The notes under the pieces are model-generated. The model worked only from the letters and a program-made list of their open reading frames with translations. It was not told the DNA's origin and did not search any database. A DNA stretch of 64,000 nucleotides from Herminiimonas sp. KBW02 (lineage in GTDB: Bacteria > Pseudomonadota > Gammaproteobacteria > Burkholderiales > Burkholderiaceae_D). Position 1 is the stretch's first letter. Every line of letters starts with the position of its first letter. Of the stretch, positions 18,701-27,381 are shown in pieces. The position numbers and the translations under genes are program-made. Location of the stretch: NCBI RefSeq assembly GCF_003852535.1, contig NZ_QAJP01000007.1, forward strand, positions 211,013 through 275,012, given 5' to 3'.

Positions 18701-19690
18701 CAGGTCTGTCAATGGAATCCGGCCTGCATCATAAGTACCGGCGGCAGTGTTGTTGATGTCCAGCGTCCCGGCACCTTCTTCAGTGGCGTGCAGTTGCAGG
18801 TTGATATTGGTTTGCGGTAAATCCTTGCCCAGTTCGCTCAGGTTGAGTGCTGTTGCAGCCAGGTCAGCCGCACCCAGCATGTTGTCGGAAAATGGCTTGA
18901 GCACGACCTGGCCCTTGATGAGGGCTTTGTTCACTTGGGCGTCGATGGAGGTTGCGATTTCTGCCAGCGAGCCATCCAGGTCTATGCGCGCGTTGGCGCC
19001 GAAATGCTGCTCATCGAGCATGGCTTCGGTGCTGCTGACCAGGCTGGCCTGCAACGGATAGGGCTTGGTCGTGGAGAGCGAAGCATGGCCATTGATCTTG
19101 CCGCTGTAGCTGTTGGTGCCGGAAGACGATCGCGCTGCCAGCTGATCAAGGTCGAGCAGATAACGCTTGCCATCGAAATCCAGCTTGACGGCGAACGCAC
19201 CCAGCGTCACCACATCGACCGGACCCCAGGCCACGCTGCCGCCATTGACTTGTAGCTGGTCTACTTTCAGTTTGACTGGCAAGCCTATGCTGTCCGGCAG
19301 TGTGGATGGTTCCTTGCTCTGGTCTATCTTGCTGATGATGCCCAGTTTGCCGACCTGCAGCAGCGGAATGTGCACTTTGCCAGCCAGCAAGGCGGAGAGT
19401 CGGGTTTCGATCAGCACATCATCGAGTGTGATGGTTTGATTTTCCAGTTTGATATTGAGCTGTTTGAGTTGCAGGGAGCCGCTCAGTTGTCCGCTGACGT
19501 CACGGCTTTGCACTATGCCAGCACTTAATTTGTCGACCAGACCAAAGGCAAACTGAGCACCGCTTTCGGTTTTCAGCAGCCAGCCACCCGCCGCCAGCAC
19601 GGTGATGAGCAACGCAAGCAGACAGAATAGCCATATGCGCCATCTGCGCCTGCGTGGTGGAGGCGGAGTTGTTTGATCGTCAGAAGCCAT
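15743..19690 (-). CDS. tamB: Translocation and assembly module inner-membrane component TamB
   Basis: 1315 residues. TamB is a very long periplasm-spanning protein anchored in the inner membrane that works with TamA in outer-membrane protein or lipid transport. Seen here: an Arg/Pro-rich cytosolic start (MASDDQTTPPPPRRRRWR), one membrane anchor (about 18-40), then over a thousand residues of repetitive beta-rich sequence with many L-x-G-x-L type strands. A C-terminal DUF490 domain ends in a Phe-containing strand (VFYNFAFD). The start is placed at 19690 because it gives the anchor and overlaps the tamA stop by 11 bp (19680-19690), the mark of translational coupling. Upstream in-frame residues would be read from inside tamA. 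Confidence 0.93.
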   Translation of the reverse strand: MASDDQTTPPPPRRRRWRIWLFCLLALLITVLAAGGWLLKTESGAQFAFGLVDKLSAGIVQSRDVSGQLSGSLQLKQLNIKLENQTITLDDVLIETRLSALLAGKVHIPLLQVGKLGIISKIDQSKEPSTLPDSIGLPVKLKVDQLQVNGGSVAWGPVDVVTLGAFAVKLDFDGKRYLLDLDQLAARSSSGTNSYSGKINGHASLSTTKPYPLQASLVSSTEAMLDEQHFGANARIDLDGSLAEIATSIDAQVNKALIKGQVVLKPFSDNMLGAADLAATALNLSELGKDLPQTNINLQLHATEEGAGTLDINNTAAGTYDAGRIPLTDLSLSFKPKDDAFLLESLLIRLGSAQRPAGSIKGSGRYADGALNITLNTDALDLKKLDQRMRATRLAIKLDVAHTEGRQVITLAATEALKKGKLSLNAHGVVADEALIVDKLELRADASAIDASAHIAFSGKQAFSAKGVIRQFNPRVLGDFAQLPTLNLNGNFSVSGTRQPRLESDLSFRIHDSQLAGNPLSGEGEVRLRAQTLDIPKLLLVAGKNRLSANGRLDENNSRLSFDLQAPALAQLGSEFGGELQVNGEVRGKLQQPRISADWKGNQVRVPGQTRIGTVTGKADLTLNLNDKAFLLSNVTLNTNATAVQSSGQQFAKLDAQAQFAAQDSAPLSILVHAENLSGQLRADNFDLKVSGSTGQHTLVSNLNEREQKWKLNATGGLKDLARAPRWEGSINNLDTSGRFNAKLEAPAPLLISQKQVQLDQFKITANNASIQIEQFLRTERSISTRGNFKRVRPGEILHALNQAPIATGDLTLGGEWNLVMKDKLDGNLSIRRESGDIAIHGSASTALGLNTFEVNATANKGQLTAQLLADGKRTGRIEGRLATTIGGDGRFSIAPNAPLSGNLKMNTPTLAWLGPLISPSLVMEGNVQADIVLDGSFAKPRLQGPVNADGLRLLFTDTGIELKQGVLRSSFQTDQLMINQLSFKNDGDLLISGPISLLREQLALELKVKVTRYKLIDRSDRKLVISGDSVVGWQAGVAKANGQFEVNSGLVDIGVSGTPELSDDVIIVGQSEDGGKKTAIALDVSISLGDGIKLQGRGLDATLVGQVRLQANAGDTLRAQGTLRVSSGTFKAYQRELKIEQGSVLFSGPLNNPALDIRAMRRGQEVEAGVSIRGTALAPRITLVSEPNVTDAEKLSWLVLGRGLSGTGDADRDALQSAATSLLSGTAAAGLQSQIASAFGFDDVSIGKGGTDLQDRIITLGKRISSRLYLSFKQSLDTVGSVLLLRYTLTPRITLEGEAGTSSALSVFYNFAFD

Positions 19691-21443
19691 AACCGATAGA
19701 GAAGTGTAGACGCAGGTCTTTCGTGTCGTGACCGTAAGCGAGATCCAGATTGACCGGGCCGATAGGGCTGCGCCAGCGCGCACCAACGCCACTACCTTGC
19801 GCGAGGCGGAAACCTTTCCATGAGTCGGCGGCATTGCCGGCATCGGTAAACACGGCGGCACCCCATTCCGGCGTGACGCTGTAAATCACTTCTGCACTCA
19901 GCACCGCACTGACAGTACCGCCGACAATCGCGCCGTCTTGCGCGACGCCCAGCTTGTTGTAGCCATAGCCGCGGACAGTCTGGTCACCACCGGTGCGGAA
20001 CAGCAAGTCACTCGGCACGGTGTCGGAATTGGCCCCGAATACCTGTCCGACCTGGCCACGTAGTACTGCCTGGAAGCGACCATAGCTAGGCGAGAGCCAG
20101 GTGGCACGGCCGACGGTGCGTACCAGTCCTTTTTTGTTGACCACTCCGCCCGGGCCGACGCCGATTTCGAGCGAAGCGTAGTAACCACGTGTCGGTGAAA
20201 TCAGATTGTTCACGCGACGCACGGTGTAGGTGTACGAAGCGATCAGCGCTTCACGGTTATTGCTGAAGACGTTGCCTATGCGCTGACGATCCGCGAGGAA
20301 GGCGACGCCGACTATGCTTTCATTACGTTTGTCCGGACTGATCAGGCGCGCACCGGTACGGAATTTATCGGTCGCTTCGCCTGAGCTGTTGGTGTATTCA
20401 TAGTTGGCACCTACGCTCGGACGCCAGTCATTGTCCAGGGTCGGCAGGTAGACATCACCACCCAGCAGACGGTTGTCACGATCAGCGCGCAGCTGTGATT
20501 CGAGACGCCAGTCTTTGCCGAGGAAGTGCCTATCCGTCCATTTCATTTGTGCACGTGCACCGTTGTCTGTGGAGAAGCCCAGACCCAGCGACAGGCGACG
20601 ACGTTCGTTCTCTGTCAGGTCGAGCTTGATCGGCACGTTATGCGGATGGGCCGGATCGACTGCGATGGTGGCAAAGGCCGAGCGGAAATAGCCGGTATCT
20701 TGTATGCGTGCCTGCAGTTCGTTGAGTTTTTCCTGTGAATAGCGGTCGCCGGGTTTGATCGGATTGAGTTTCTCCACCATCGTGCGTGAGTAACGGTTCA
20801 GGCCGACGATTTCGAGTTCACCAAAGGTAAAGGCCGGGCCTGAGTTGACCTGCACCACGAGTGCCGCAGTATTCGTCGCCGGGTCTATGCGGGCTTCGCT
20901 GTGGGCGATGGCGGCGGCAGGGTAGTCACGATTGAGCATGGCCTTGAGCAAGTCGCCCTTGGCACTGTCCCATGCACTTTGGCGAAAGGTGGTGCCGCTT
21001 TTCAGGCTCCAGTTTTCGCGCAGCTGCTCGATGCGGCGCGGATTTTTTTGTTCGATGTCACCGCTGAAGCTTATGTTGACCGATTCGATTTTGGTAGATG
21101 CACCCAGTTCTATATTGAGACGCGCGATCCACGGTGTGCTTTCCTGGTCCAGCGTGGCGTTCACGACAGGGGTGAAGTAGCCTTCGGTTGCCAGCAGTGA
21201 GCGCACCTGGGTCGGTGCAACGGCAACCAGTCTTTGTACTTCTTCTGCGCTGATGTCGTCGGACTTGCTGCGCTTGACGACGTCCAGATGCTCATTAAGC
21301 AGTGAGGTATAACTATCCGCACCGCTGATGGAGACGGTGTAGGAGGTGGCGGCTTCGCTCGTGAAAGGCAGACACAGCGCAATCAGTAAGGAACAAAGCA
21401 GGAAGCGCCATGCTGAATGTTTGTAAATGGTAACTCTTGGCAC
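19680..21443 (-). CDS. tamA: Outer-membrane assembly factor TamA (Omp85 family)
   Basis: 587 residues from a GTG at 21441-21443. This start is chosen because it directly precedes a Sec signal peptide (IYKHSAWRFLLCSLLIALCLPFTSEA); the longer frame runs into the divergent gene. Three POTRA domains (about 30-260) are followed by a 16-stranded Omp85 barrel with the VRGYGYNKLG lid-lock motif (VRGYxYN class), GGDQTVRGYG and a terminal aromatic (SIGYGF). Together with TamB it forms the TAM system of the envelope. The ribosome site before the GTG is weak, so the exact start is uncertain. Confidence 0.92.
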   Translation of the reverse strand: MPRVTIYKHSAWRFLLCSLLIALCLPFTSEAATSYTVSISGADSYTSLLNEHLDVVKRSKSDDISAEEVQRLVAVAPTQVRSLLATEGYFTPVVNATLDQESTPWIARLNIELGASTKIESVNISFSGDIEQKNPRRIEQLRENWSLKSGTTFRQSAWDSAKGDLLKAMLNRDYPAAAIAHSEARIDPATNTAALVVQVNSGPAFTFGELEIVGLNRYSRTMVEKLNPIKPGDRYSQEKLNELQARIQDTGYFRSAFATIAVDPAHPHNVPIKLDLTENERRRLSLGLGFSTDNGARAQMKWTDRHFLGKDWRLESQLRADRDNRLLGGDVYLPTLDNDWRPSVGANYEYTNSSGEATDKFRTGARLISPDKRNESIVGVAFLADRQRIGNVFSNNREALIASYTYTVRRVNNLISPTRGYYASLEIGVGPGGVVNKKGLVRTVGRATWLSPSYGRFQAVLRGQVGQVFGANSDTVPSDLLFRTGGDQTVRGYGYNKLGVAQDGAIVGGTVSAVLSAEVIYSVTPEWGAAVFTDAGNAADSWKGFRLAQGSGVGARWRSPIGPVNLDLAYGHDTKDLRLHFSIGYGF

Positions 21444-21681
21444 GTTGTTGGTATTGAAGGTAATTGGAAAAGCGGCATGACAAGGCAAGCATGTCGATTT
21501 TGCAAATTCGCTGATAGCCACGAGTGGACTAATCTTATCAGTATTATCAGTATTTGCCCGGCGTATGGTCGTTTTGATAGTGTAAACGGCCAGGATCACG
21601 TGCATGCTGTTGCTCTTAGCTTGCCGCCCCGGGGCAAAATCCCTATAGTGGGCGCACCCCAAGATCACGGAAATATGCCAG

Positions 21682-22524
21682 ATGAGCAACACCCACGAAA
21701 TACGCCCCGGTCAGTCGATAGAGCTATTGAAAGAGCTGCATATCCTGACACGTGACGGCAAGCTGAACCAGGATAGCCGTCGCAAGCTCAAGCAGGTCTA
21801 CCATTTATATCAGTTTATTGAGCCGCTACTGCAAGAAATCCAGAACGATCATCCGGATATTACGCTGGCTGATCACGGTGCCGGTAAATCCTACCTGGGC
21901 TTCATTCTCTACGATTTGTTCTTCAAGGAACGCAAGGACAACTCGCGCATCTACGGCATAGAAACACGCGATGAGCTGGTGCAGAAGTCGGAAGCGCTGG
22001 CCAAGAAGCTGGAATTTCCCGGCATGTCTTTCCTTAATCTGTCAGTAGCGGAATCCATTACTTCGGATTTGTTGCCGGAAAAGATAGATGTCGTTACAGC
22101 GCTGCATGCCTGCAATACGGCAACCGATGACGCAATCCATTTCGCATTGAAGAAGCAGGCCAAGTTCATCGTGCTGGTGCCGTGCTGCCAGGCGGAAGTC
22201 GCTTCAGTACTGAAGAAGAACAAGGGCAAGACGCTGGCGAAAAGCGCCTTAACCGAAATCTGGCGTCATCCTTTACACACACGTGAATTCGGCAGCCAGG
22301 TCACCAATGTGCTGCGTTGTTTGCAGCTGGAAGCACACGGCTATCAGGTCAATGTGACCGAGCTGGTGGGTTGGGAGCATTCGATGAAGAATGAATTGAT
22401 CATCGCCAGCTACAAGGATTTGCCACGTCGGCGTCCGACCGAGCGCTTGCAGGAAGTATTGCAAACGCTGGGACTGGAAGAGATGCAGCCGCGTTTCTTT
22501 ACCGACGAAACACCTGTCACTTAA
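21682..22524 (+). CDS. Class I SAM-dependent methyltransferase (Methyltransf_32-like)
   Basis: 280 residues. A helical N-terminal 50 residues precede motif I (LADHGAGKSYLGF, about 65-77), then an acidic end of beta-2 (YGIETRD) and DVVTALHACNTATDDAI. The VLVPCCQAE motif is characteristic of a group that includes GSTCD-like proteins and predicted RNA methyltransferases. Substrate is not known. The ATG follows GAAATATGCCAG, a weak ribosome site. The gene is divergent from tamA with a 238-bp shared upstream region and ends 5 bp from the convergent cytochrome c gene. Confidence 0.8.
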   Translation: MSNTHEIRPGQSIELLKELHILTRDGKLNQDSRRKLKQVYHLYQFIEPLLQEIQNDHPDITLADHGAGKSYLGFILYDLFFKERKDNSRIYGIETRDELVQKSEALAKKLEFPGMSFLNLSVAESITSDLLPEKIDVVTALHACNTATDDAIHFALKKQAKFIVLVPCCQAEVASVLKKNKGKTLAKSALTEIWRHPLHTREFGSQVTNVLRCLQLEAHGYQVNVTELVGWEHSMKNELIIASYKDLPRRRPTERLQEVLQTLGLEEMQPRFFTDETPVT

Positions 22525-22529
22525 TTACT

Positions 22530-23345
22530 TCATTTCTGCAGTGCCATCTGGCGCAAATAGGCCAGCAAATCATCCATCTGTGATTCACTCATGACGCTGT
22601 CGGCAAAGCCCGGCATCGTCATGCCCGGCCAGCTGCGTACTGCTGCCGGATCACGCAGGTATTTTCTTAAGTAGGTTTCGTTAAAGTATTCAGTCGGATT
22701 GGCCGGACGGTTCAGATCCGGTCCGACCGCTGCGTCGCCGCCGCCATTGACCTGGTGACAGCTGGCGCATTGCGTTGCATAGACTTGCATGCCGTGATAG
22801 GCAGCGCTGTCAGGTGGAGTATGTGGTTTGATTTGCGGGTAACGACTGTGCAGTGGTGTGACATCGCTGATGCTGGCGATCTGATACGGCCATTGCTCTT
22901 GCGTGATGTGGTTCTTCTCCGGTGTCAGCCACACCAGATAGAAAGGACCGGCACTGGGGCCACCTGCCTTTAAGGCGGGCCACGGTACTTGCGGTACTTC
23001 TATCGCCAGCCAGGCTTCGGACTCACCGAGGAATAGTGAAGCCGGGATGTTCGCGACGAAGCCATCGGTGGCTTTGAATTGCAGCGTATCGACCTTGCTG
23101 ATGTCGCGCAGTATCGCCAGCAAGGGCAGCGCGCGATATTCCATTGTACGTTTGTAGCTGACGTCGGCGGGGATCCTGATGGTGCGCAGCGCCGGGTGTT
23201 TTAGTAAATCAGTGAGAGCCAGGGTTTGCTGCTGGCTGCCGACGCGTAGCTGTAGTTTCGCATCCTGTGCATAAGCGGGTAGCAGTTGGGTGCAGAGCAG
23301 CACCAGGCTGATGAGGACGGAGCGGAAGATGGCAGGGGCTGACAT
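22530..23345 (-). CDS. Periplasmic cytochrome c with N-terminal oxidoreductase-like domain
   Basis: 271 residues: signal peptide (about 1-26, ...LLPAYA), then a 135-residue domain whose L-x-DLLKHP, EYRALPLLAIL and PFYLVW segments resemble the molybdopterin-binding fold of sulfite-oxidase-like proteins but lack a visible Mo-ligating Cys. A C-terminal mono-haem cytochrome c domain follows with CASCH haem attachment and a distal Met candidate in GMTMPGF. It is probably an electron carrier linked to a periplasmic oxidoreductase, but no partner is encoded nearby. The start ATG at 23345 begins MSAPAIF. It converges on the methyltransferase gene with 5 bp between stops. Confidence 0.8.
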   Translation of the reverse strand: MSAPAIFRSVLISLVLLCTQLLPAYAQDAKLQLRVGSQQQTLALTDLLKHPALRTIRIPADVSYKRTMEYRALPLLAILRDISKVDTLQFKATDGFVANIPASLFLGESEAWLAIEVPQVPWPALKAGGPSAGPFYLVWLTPEKNHITQEQWPYQIASISDVTPLHSRYPQIKPHTPPDSAAYHGMQVYATQCASCHQVNGGGDAAVGPDLNRPANPTEYFNETYLRKYLRDPAAVRSWPGMTMPGFADSVMSESQMDDLLAYLRQMALQK

Positions 23346-23429
23346 GATGATGGCAGTATAACCAAGTCACGGCGTGATACGAATCGCTACTCAGAGTGAA
23401 AAGGGTGAAAGCTCTTTATACTAGCGCGC

Positions 23430-23729
23430 ATGACATGGTTTCTTTATCTCCTTGAATGCAGGAACGGCAGTATTTATACCGGTATTGCGGTCGATGTACA
23501 CGCCCGTTACAACGCGCATGTGAGCGGCAAGGGTGCGCGCTATACGCGCTCCAATCCGCCGCGACGTTTGCTGGCGGTGCTGGAGTATCCGGATCGTTCG
23601 GCCGCGTCCAAGGCTGAATATGCAATGAAGCGCCTGAGCGCAGCCCAGAAACGGGGCTTGTGCCTGCAGCGCGACGCACTATGGAGCGTCTCGCTGGCAG
23701 AGCATATCGCCCGACTATCCACTGATTGA
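23430..23729 (+). CDS. GIY-YIG nuclease-domain protein (YhbQ/UPF0213 type)
   Basis: 99 residues made of one GIY-YIG fold. LYLLECRNGSIYTGIAVD gives the two signature strands, with the second in the YTG form. Arg in HARYNAH and Glu in ASKAEYAMK fit the catalytic positions. Members of this group are predicted nucleases of unknown target; the E. coli YhbQ relative acts on DNA in vitro. ATG at 23430. It lies 19 bp before the DUF938 methyltransferase gene, so the two are likely co-transcribed. Confidence 0.88.
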   Translation: MTWFLYLLECRNGSIYTGIAVDVHARYNAHVSGKGARYTRSNPPRRLLAVLEYPDRSAASKAEYAMKRLSAAQKRGLCLQRDALWSVSLAEHIARLSTD

Positions 23730-23748
23730 TTTATACAAGAAGAACGCG

Positions 23749-24342
23749 ATGAGCAAACAATTTTCCAGTGCCAGTGAACGCAATCGTGAGCCGATACTGG
23801 CGGTTTTAAGTACAGAGCTCGCGACCAGCAAGACAGTGCTGGAGATAGGCAGCGGTACTGGCCAGCATGCGGTTTTCTTTGCCGCACATATACCGCATTT
23901 GATTTGGCAAACAAGTGACTTGCCGCAGAACCATCCCAGCATCACCGCGTGGATGCAGGAAGCGGATTTGCCGAATGTGTTGTCACCGCTGGTGCTGGAT
24001 ATGGAACAACCGGGCTGGCCGACGCAGACTTATGATGCCGCGTTCACTGCTAACACATGTCACATCATGGCATGGCATCAGGTACAGAATATGTTCAGGG
24101 GCGTCGGACAGCGCCTGAACCCGGGGGGTAAGTTCTGTGTGTACGGGCCATTCAATTACGACGGAAAATTTACCAGTGCCGGGAATGCACAATTCGATGC
24201 ATCACTCAGGGCACAGGCGGCGCACATGGGCATACGCGATAGTGAAGCGGTGAACGCTTTAGCGCAGGAGCAAGGTTTACAACTGCATGCAGATCATGCG
24301 ATGCCAGCCAATAATCATTTACTGGTCTGGCAGCGCGTTTGA
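23749..24342 (+). CDS. DUF938 SAM-dependent methyltransferase
   Basis: 197 residues. Typical DUF938 start (KQFSSASERNREPILAVL), then SAM motif I VLEIGSGTGQHA (about residues 31-42), an acidic beta-2 end (QTSDLPQN), the family motif FTANTCHIMAW and YGPFNYDGKFTSAGNAQFD. The substrate of this family is not established. It lies in a small two-gene unit with the GIY-YIG protein. It ends 9 bp before the stop of the convergent lipoprotein gene. Confidence 0.9.
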   Translation: MSKQFSSASERNREPILAVLSTELATSKTVLEIGSGTGQHAVFFAAHIPHLIWQTSDLPQNHPSITAWMQEADLPNVLSPLVLDMEQPGWPTQTYDAAFTANTCHIMAWHQVQNMFRGVGQRLNPGGKFCVYGPFNYDGKFTSAGNAQFDASLRAQAAHMGIRDSEAVNALAQEQGLQLHADHAMPANNHLLVWQRV

Positions 24343-24351
24343 CGAGGTAAC

Positions 24352-25086
24352 TTATTTACCCTGGGCTTGCGGGGCAGGAGCAGAGGCAGGTGGTGGTGGC
24401 AGCGGATCTGTTTTGCAGCCTTTGTAGCTGACGCCGTTTATTTCAAACAGTGCTTCATTACCCTTATTCCAGAAGGTGGTGGAGCCGTCAGAGTAGCGTG
24501 CGCCGGAACCCGAAATCACATGCGGCAGGGTGATGGTGCGACCGGCCAGCATGATTTCTACCTTGTCGTTGTTGGTGAATTTGGCGATGAATTCCAGATC
24601 GTCACATTTGAATGCCGCGACATTGCTCTTAGCTGCATTTGCCGCGACCGGGTTGCCGACACGTTGCAGCATAATGTTGATCGGCTTCTCAGGCTCATTG
24701 AAATTGACCGGATAAGCTTCGGTCGAGGTCCACATCAGTTCATCCCGATTGTCGAGGATCACCGCACGTACGTTGTAGCGATGGCGCAAGTCGATGGCGG
24801 ACGGAATGTAGCGCAAATCAAACTGGATAGGAACCTGTCCGCTAGCACGCAGCGTTTGTTGTGCAATGAAGATGGCGCTGGCATCGGCGCGGCTGACATC
24901 TTCCAGGCTGACGACTATCTTTGCATCAGGCGGCAGGGCAATACGTTCGCGGTAGATGACAGAGCCGCTGACGCGTCCGGATAAATTGGGTTTGCTTTCT
25001 GTTTTGTACCATTTGGCGCAACCGCTTGCGGCCACGGTCAGCGCTACCAGGGTAAGAATGGTGCGCAAGGTGTGTAATTTCTTCAT
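24352..25086 (-). CDS. Lipoprotein with YbaY-like and MliC-like domains
   Basis: 244 residues. Signal peptide II with lipobox AASGC (Cys at about residue 22). Residues 35-140 match the YbaY/lipoprotein-related beta-sandwich (VSGSVIYRERIALPPDA, DVSRAD, FDLRY...). Residues 150-225 resemble MliC, the C-type lysozyme inhibitor domain (FKCDDLEFIAKFTNNDKVEIMLAGRTITLP... followed by WNKGNEALFEINGVSYKGC). The tail is Pro/Ala-rich. It would sit in the outer membrane facing the periplasm and may protect peptidoglycan from host or predator lysozyme. The start at 25086 is chosen for the signal peptide and an AGGAAAT ribosome site; the longer frame lacks one. Confidence 0.83.
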   Translation of the reverse strand: MKKLHTLRTILTLVALTVAASGCAKWYKTESKPNLSGRVSGSVIYRERIALPPDAKIVVSLEDVSRADASAIFIAQQTLRASGQVPIQFDLRYIPSAIDLRHRYNVRAVILDNRDELMWTSTEAYPVNFNEPEKPINIMLQRVGNPVAANAAKSNVAAFKCDDLEFIAKFTNNDKVEIMLAGRTITLPHVISGSGARYSDGSTTFWNKGNEALFEINGVSYKGCKTDPLPPPPASAPAPQAQGK

Positions 25087-25292
25087 GTTGATTTCCTGAA
25101 AATGGCATGCGATGAGAAAGTGTAGCGTTTGCCATCGCAAAGTCCAGTGTTGCTTACGCCCGCCTGACAGCTTGACGCATGCAAAGACGACAAGTAGTCT
25201 TTGCTTTCCTGTCAGGCAGGTGATGATGGACAGCATTATTCAATCTGCGTTCCCGCCAGTGCGCGTAAAACATCTCTTCCGCTATTAAATTA

Positions 25293-26381
25293 ATGCATAC
25301 AGCTCGTCATTCCCGTCCGCGTCTCCCTCATTTGCTGGTCGCTACACTATTCGCTTTTTTTTCCGGCGCGGTGTGGGCTGACGATGAAGTGTGTGGCTCG
25401 AAGCCCGGCGTCAGGGCATTGAAAAATTATCCTGATGTGTACAACTTCTATTACGAAAACGATTTGTTTGCCGGTACGGATAACAACTACACCAGTGGCG
25501 CCAAATTTTCCTGGGTCTCGGCCAACCTTGAGGATTACATCAACGATCCTTGTCTGCCGAAGTGGGTGCGGCAACTGAACCGTATTTCAGAGTGGGTGCA
25601 GCCGGGCGTTTTCGATTCACGCAATATGGTGATCAGTCTTGGGCAGGAGATGTACACGCCGACCGATAAAACGCGACGCGACCTGATTACCAATGACCGG
25701 CCGTATGCAGGCTGGCTCTATCTCGGCCTGGCCTACAACGCACGTAACGATACCGATATGGAAGTGACTGAGATTGATATCGGTATGGTGGGGCCAGCCT
25801 CGCTGGCGCGCCAGTCGCAAAACTTTATCCATCGCATACGCGGCATAGACCGCTTCAACGGCTGGGATAACCAGCTCAATAATGAACTGGGCATACAGTT
25901 TGTGAAGGAAAGAAAGACCAAGGTATTCAACTGGTCACGTTCGGGCTGGCCCAAGATGGATGCGATCAGCCATTACGGTTTTGCGCTGGGCAATGTGAAT
26001 ACGTATTTGAATGGCGGGCTGGAAGTGCGTATAGGTAGTTTCCTGCCTAACGATTTTGGTACTGCGCCTATTCGTCCGGCCAGTGACAGCAATGCGCCGC
26101 TACCGGCCAATGCGTCGCGTCGCATGGGCGATGGTGGTGTGCATTTCTTTGCCTCGGTCGATGGCCGTGCAGTTGCACGCAATATCTTCCTGGACGGGAA
26201 TACCTTCTCCGACAGCCACAGTATTTCGAAACGCTATTTCGTTGGCGACGTGGCAGCCGGTGTGGCCTGGCAATGGGTGGGCGGCAAGATCACGTATGCG
26301 CAGTATTTGCGCAGCAAGGAATTCCGCGGTCAGGACAAAGCGCAAAGCTATGGCTCGATTACGCTCAGCCTTGAATACTGA
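25293..26381 (+). CDS. LpxR-family lipid A 3'-O-deacylase (DUF2219)
   Basis: 362 residues with a signal peptide (about 1-30, ...GAVWA). The mature start NFYYENDLFAGTDNNYTSG holds the conserved Asn-Asp pair and Thr-Ser of the LpxR active site. NDRPYAGWLYLGLAYN and GWDNQLNNELGIQF are family motifs, and the C-terminal strand ends in an aromatic (TLSLEY) as expected for an outer-membrane beta barrel. LpxR removes the 3'-acyloxyacyl group of lipid A at the cell surface. Transcribed alone; no PhoP or similar box was recognised. lpxK, acting earlier on lipid A, is encoded at 49650. Confidence 0.9.
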   Translation: MHTARHSRPRLPHLLVATLFAFFSGAVWADDEVCGSKPGVRALKNYPDVYNFYYENDLFAGTDNNYTSGAKFSWVSANLEDYINDPCLPKWVRQLNRISEWVQPGVFDSRNMVISLGQEMYTPTDKTRRDLITNDRPYAGWLYLGLAYNARNDTDMEVTEIDIGMVGPASLARQSQNFIHRIRGIDRFNGWDNQLNNELGIQFVKERKTKVFNWSRSGWPKMDAISHYGFALGNVNTYLNGGLEVRIGSFLPNDFGTAPIRPASDSNAPLPANASRRMGDGGVHFFASVDGRAVARNIFLDGNTFSDSHSISKRYFVGDVAAGVAWQWVGGKITYAQYLRSKEFRGQDKAQSYGSITLSLEY

Positions 26382-26434
26382 TAATCAGAATGGGGCGTCA
26401 TGCACAGGCATGCTGTGCATGACGTATAGCGATA

Positions 26435-27073
26435 TTAATCGAAGCTGAAGTCAGCCGGCAGGCCGTCGAAGAATTCGACTTCACCGGTTTCCAGCGAGTA
26501 TTCGGCACCGACCACCAGCAAACCTTCGTTTTGACTCAGGCTTTCCAGTATTTCCGAACCGTGGCGCAAGTGATTGACGGAAGCACGGATGTTGGCGCGT
26601 ACCGATTGATGCACCAGTGCGTCATGGTCGTGCTTCAGGTCGGTGTCCATCAGGGTTTCGATCGAAGGACGAATGCGATCAACGATGGACTTCAGATTGC
26701 GTGACTGGTTTTCGCTTGGGCGCTTGAGCTCGTCCAGCGTCGCCAGGATCGCGCCGCATTGCGAGTGGCCCAGTACCACAACCAGCTTGGTGCGATAGCG
26801 GGCCGCTGCAAATTCCACGCTGCCGACCTGCGATGGTGCAACGATGTTGCCCGCGACGCGGATCACGAATAAATCACCCAGACCCTGATCGAATACCAGT
26901 TCTGCCGGTACGCGCGAGTCGGAGCAGCCAAGAATAATGGCGAACGGTTCCTGGCCAGCGGCGATTTCGCTGCGACGGGCATGGGAGGAGGCATTGTCGG
27001 GGTTACGGACATCTGCGACAAAACGGCGGTTACCGTCGCGCAGACGCTTTAGTGCGGCTTTTGCTGTTTCCAT
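26435..27073 (-). CDS. Beta-class carbonic anhydrase
   Basis: 212 residues. The enzyme interconverts CO2 and bicarbonate. Zn ligands and active-site dyad are visible: C50 with D52-R54 (CSDSR), H103 and C106 (GHSQCGA). The length and the REFAV-like N-terminus (LKRLRDGNRRFVA) fit the beta class found in proteobacteria. The start at 27073 (METAKAALK) is preferred over an upstream in-frame Met because of an AAGAA-rich ribosome site and family alignment. No signal peptide, so cytosolic. It stands alone, convergent with the LpxR gene. Confidence 0.95.
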   Translation of the reverse strand: METAKAALKRLRDGNRRFVADVRNPDNASSHARRSEIAAGQEPFAIILGCSDSRVPAELVFDQGLGDLFVIRVAGNIVAPSQVGSVEFAAARYRTKLVVVLGHSQCGAILATLDELKRPSENQSRNLKSIVDRIRPSIETLMDTDLKHDHDALVHQSVRANIRASVNHLRHGSEILESLSQNEGLLVVGAEYSLETGEVEFFDGLPADFSFD

Positions 27074-27381
27074 TAAGTTCTTTCTTTCGATAGCTGTCTG
27101 GTGCCTGCGGGAGGGGTGCATTTGCGTGGGGAAGCATGAAGGCGCGCGCTGGCGCTATCGTGTGCAAAGGCAGGCGTTCGCTACTTTAAAGCATTCTCAG
27201 GCGGCTTGCTGTGGAAATTTTTCAGATCAGAGGAGTGCGGGCTATCATGTCGTTCAGGTGAGAACGACGATAAATAACAGATCTTGGATTGTTTTAAGAG
27301 AAGAAGCGTAGTGAAGTGTGCAGATGTTGGTGCGGCGCAGCATGGTGGATAGCCGGATTGCAAGCTATCCATACCCGGTAT
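27074..27381. other. Intergenic region between carbonic anhydrase and zinc-ribbon genes
   Basis: About 308 bp upstream of the leftward carbonic anhydrase gene and downstream of the zinc-ribbon gene. No ORF with coding character, and no clear terminator or RNA gene. It should hold the carbonic anhydrase promoter. Confidence 0.35.

Noticed and set aside
19691..19861. Upstream extension of tamB by 57 residues
   Set aside because: It lies wholly inside the tamA barrel end; the ATG at 19690 gives the membrane anchor and coupling to tamA.
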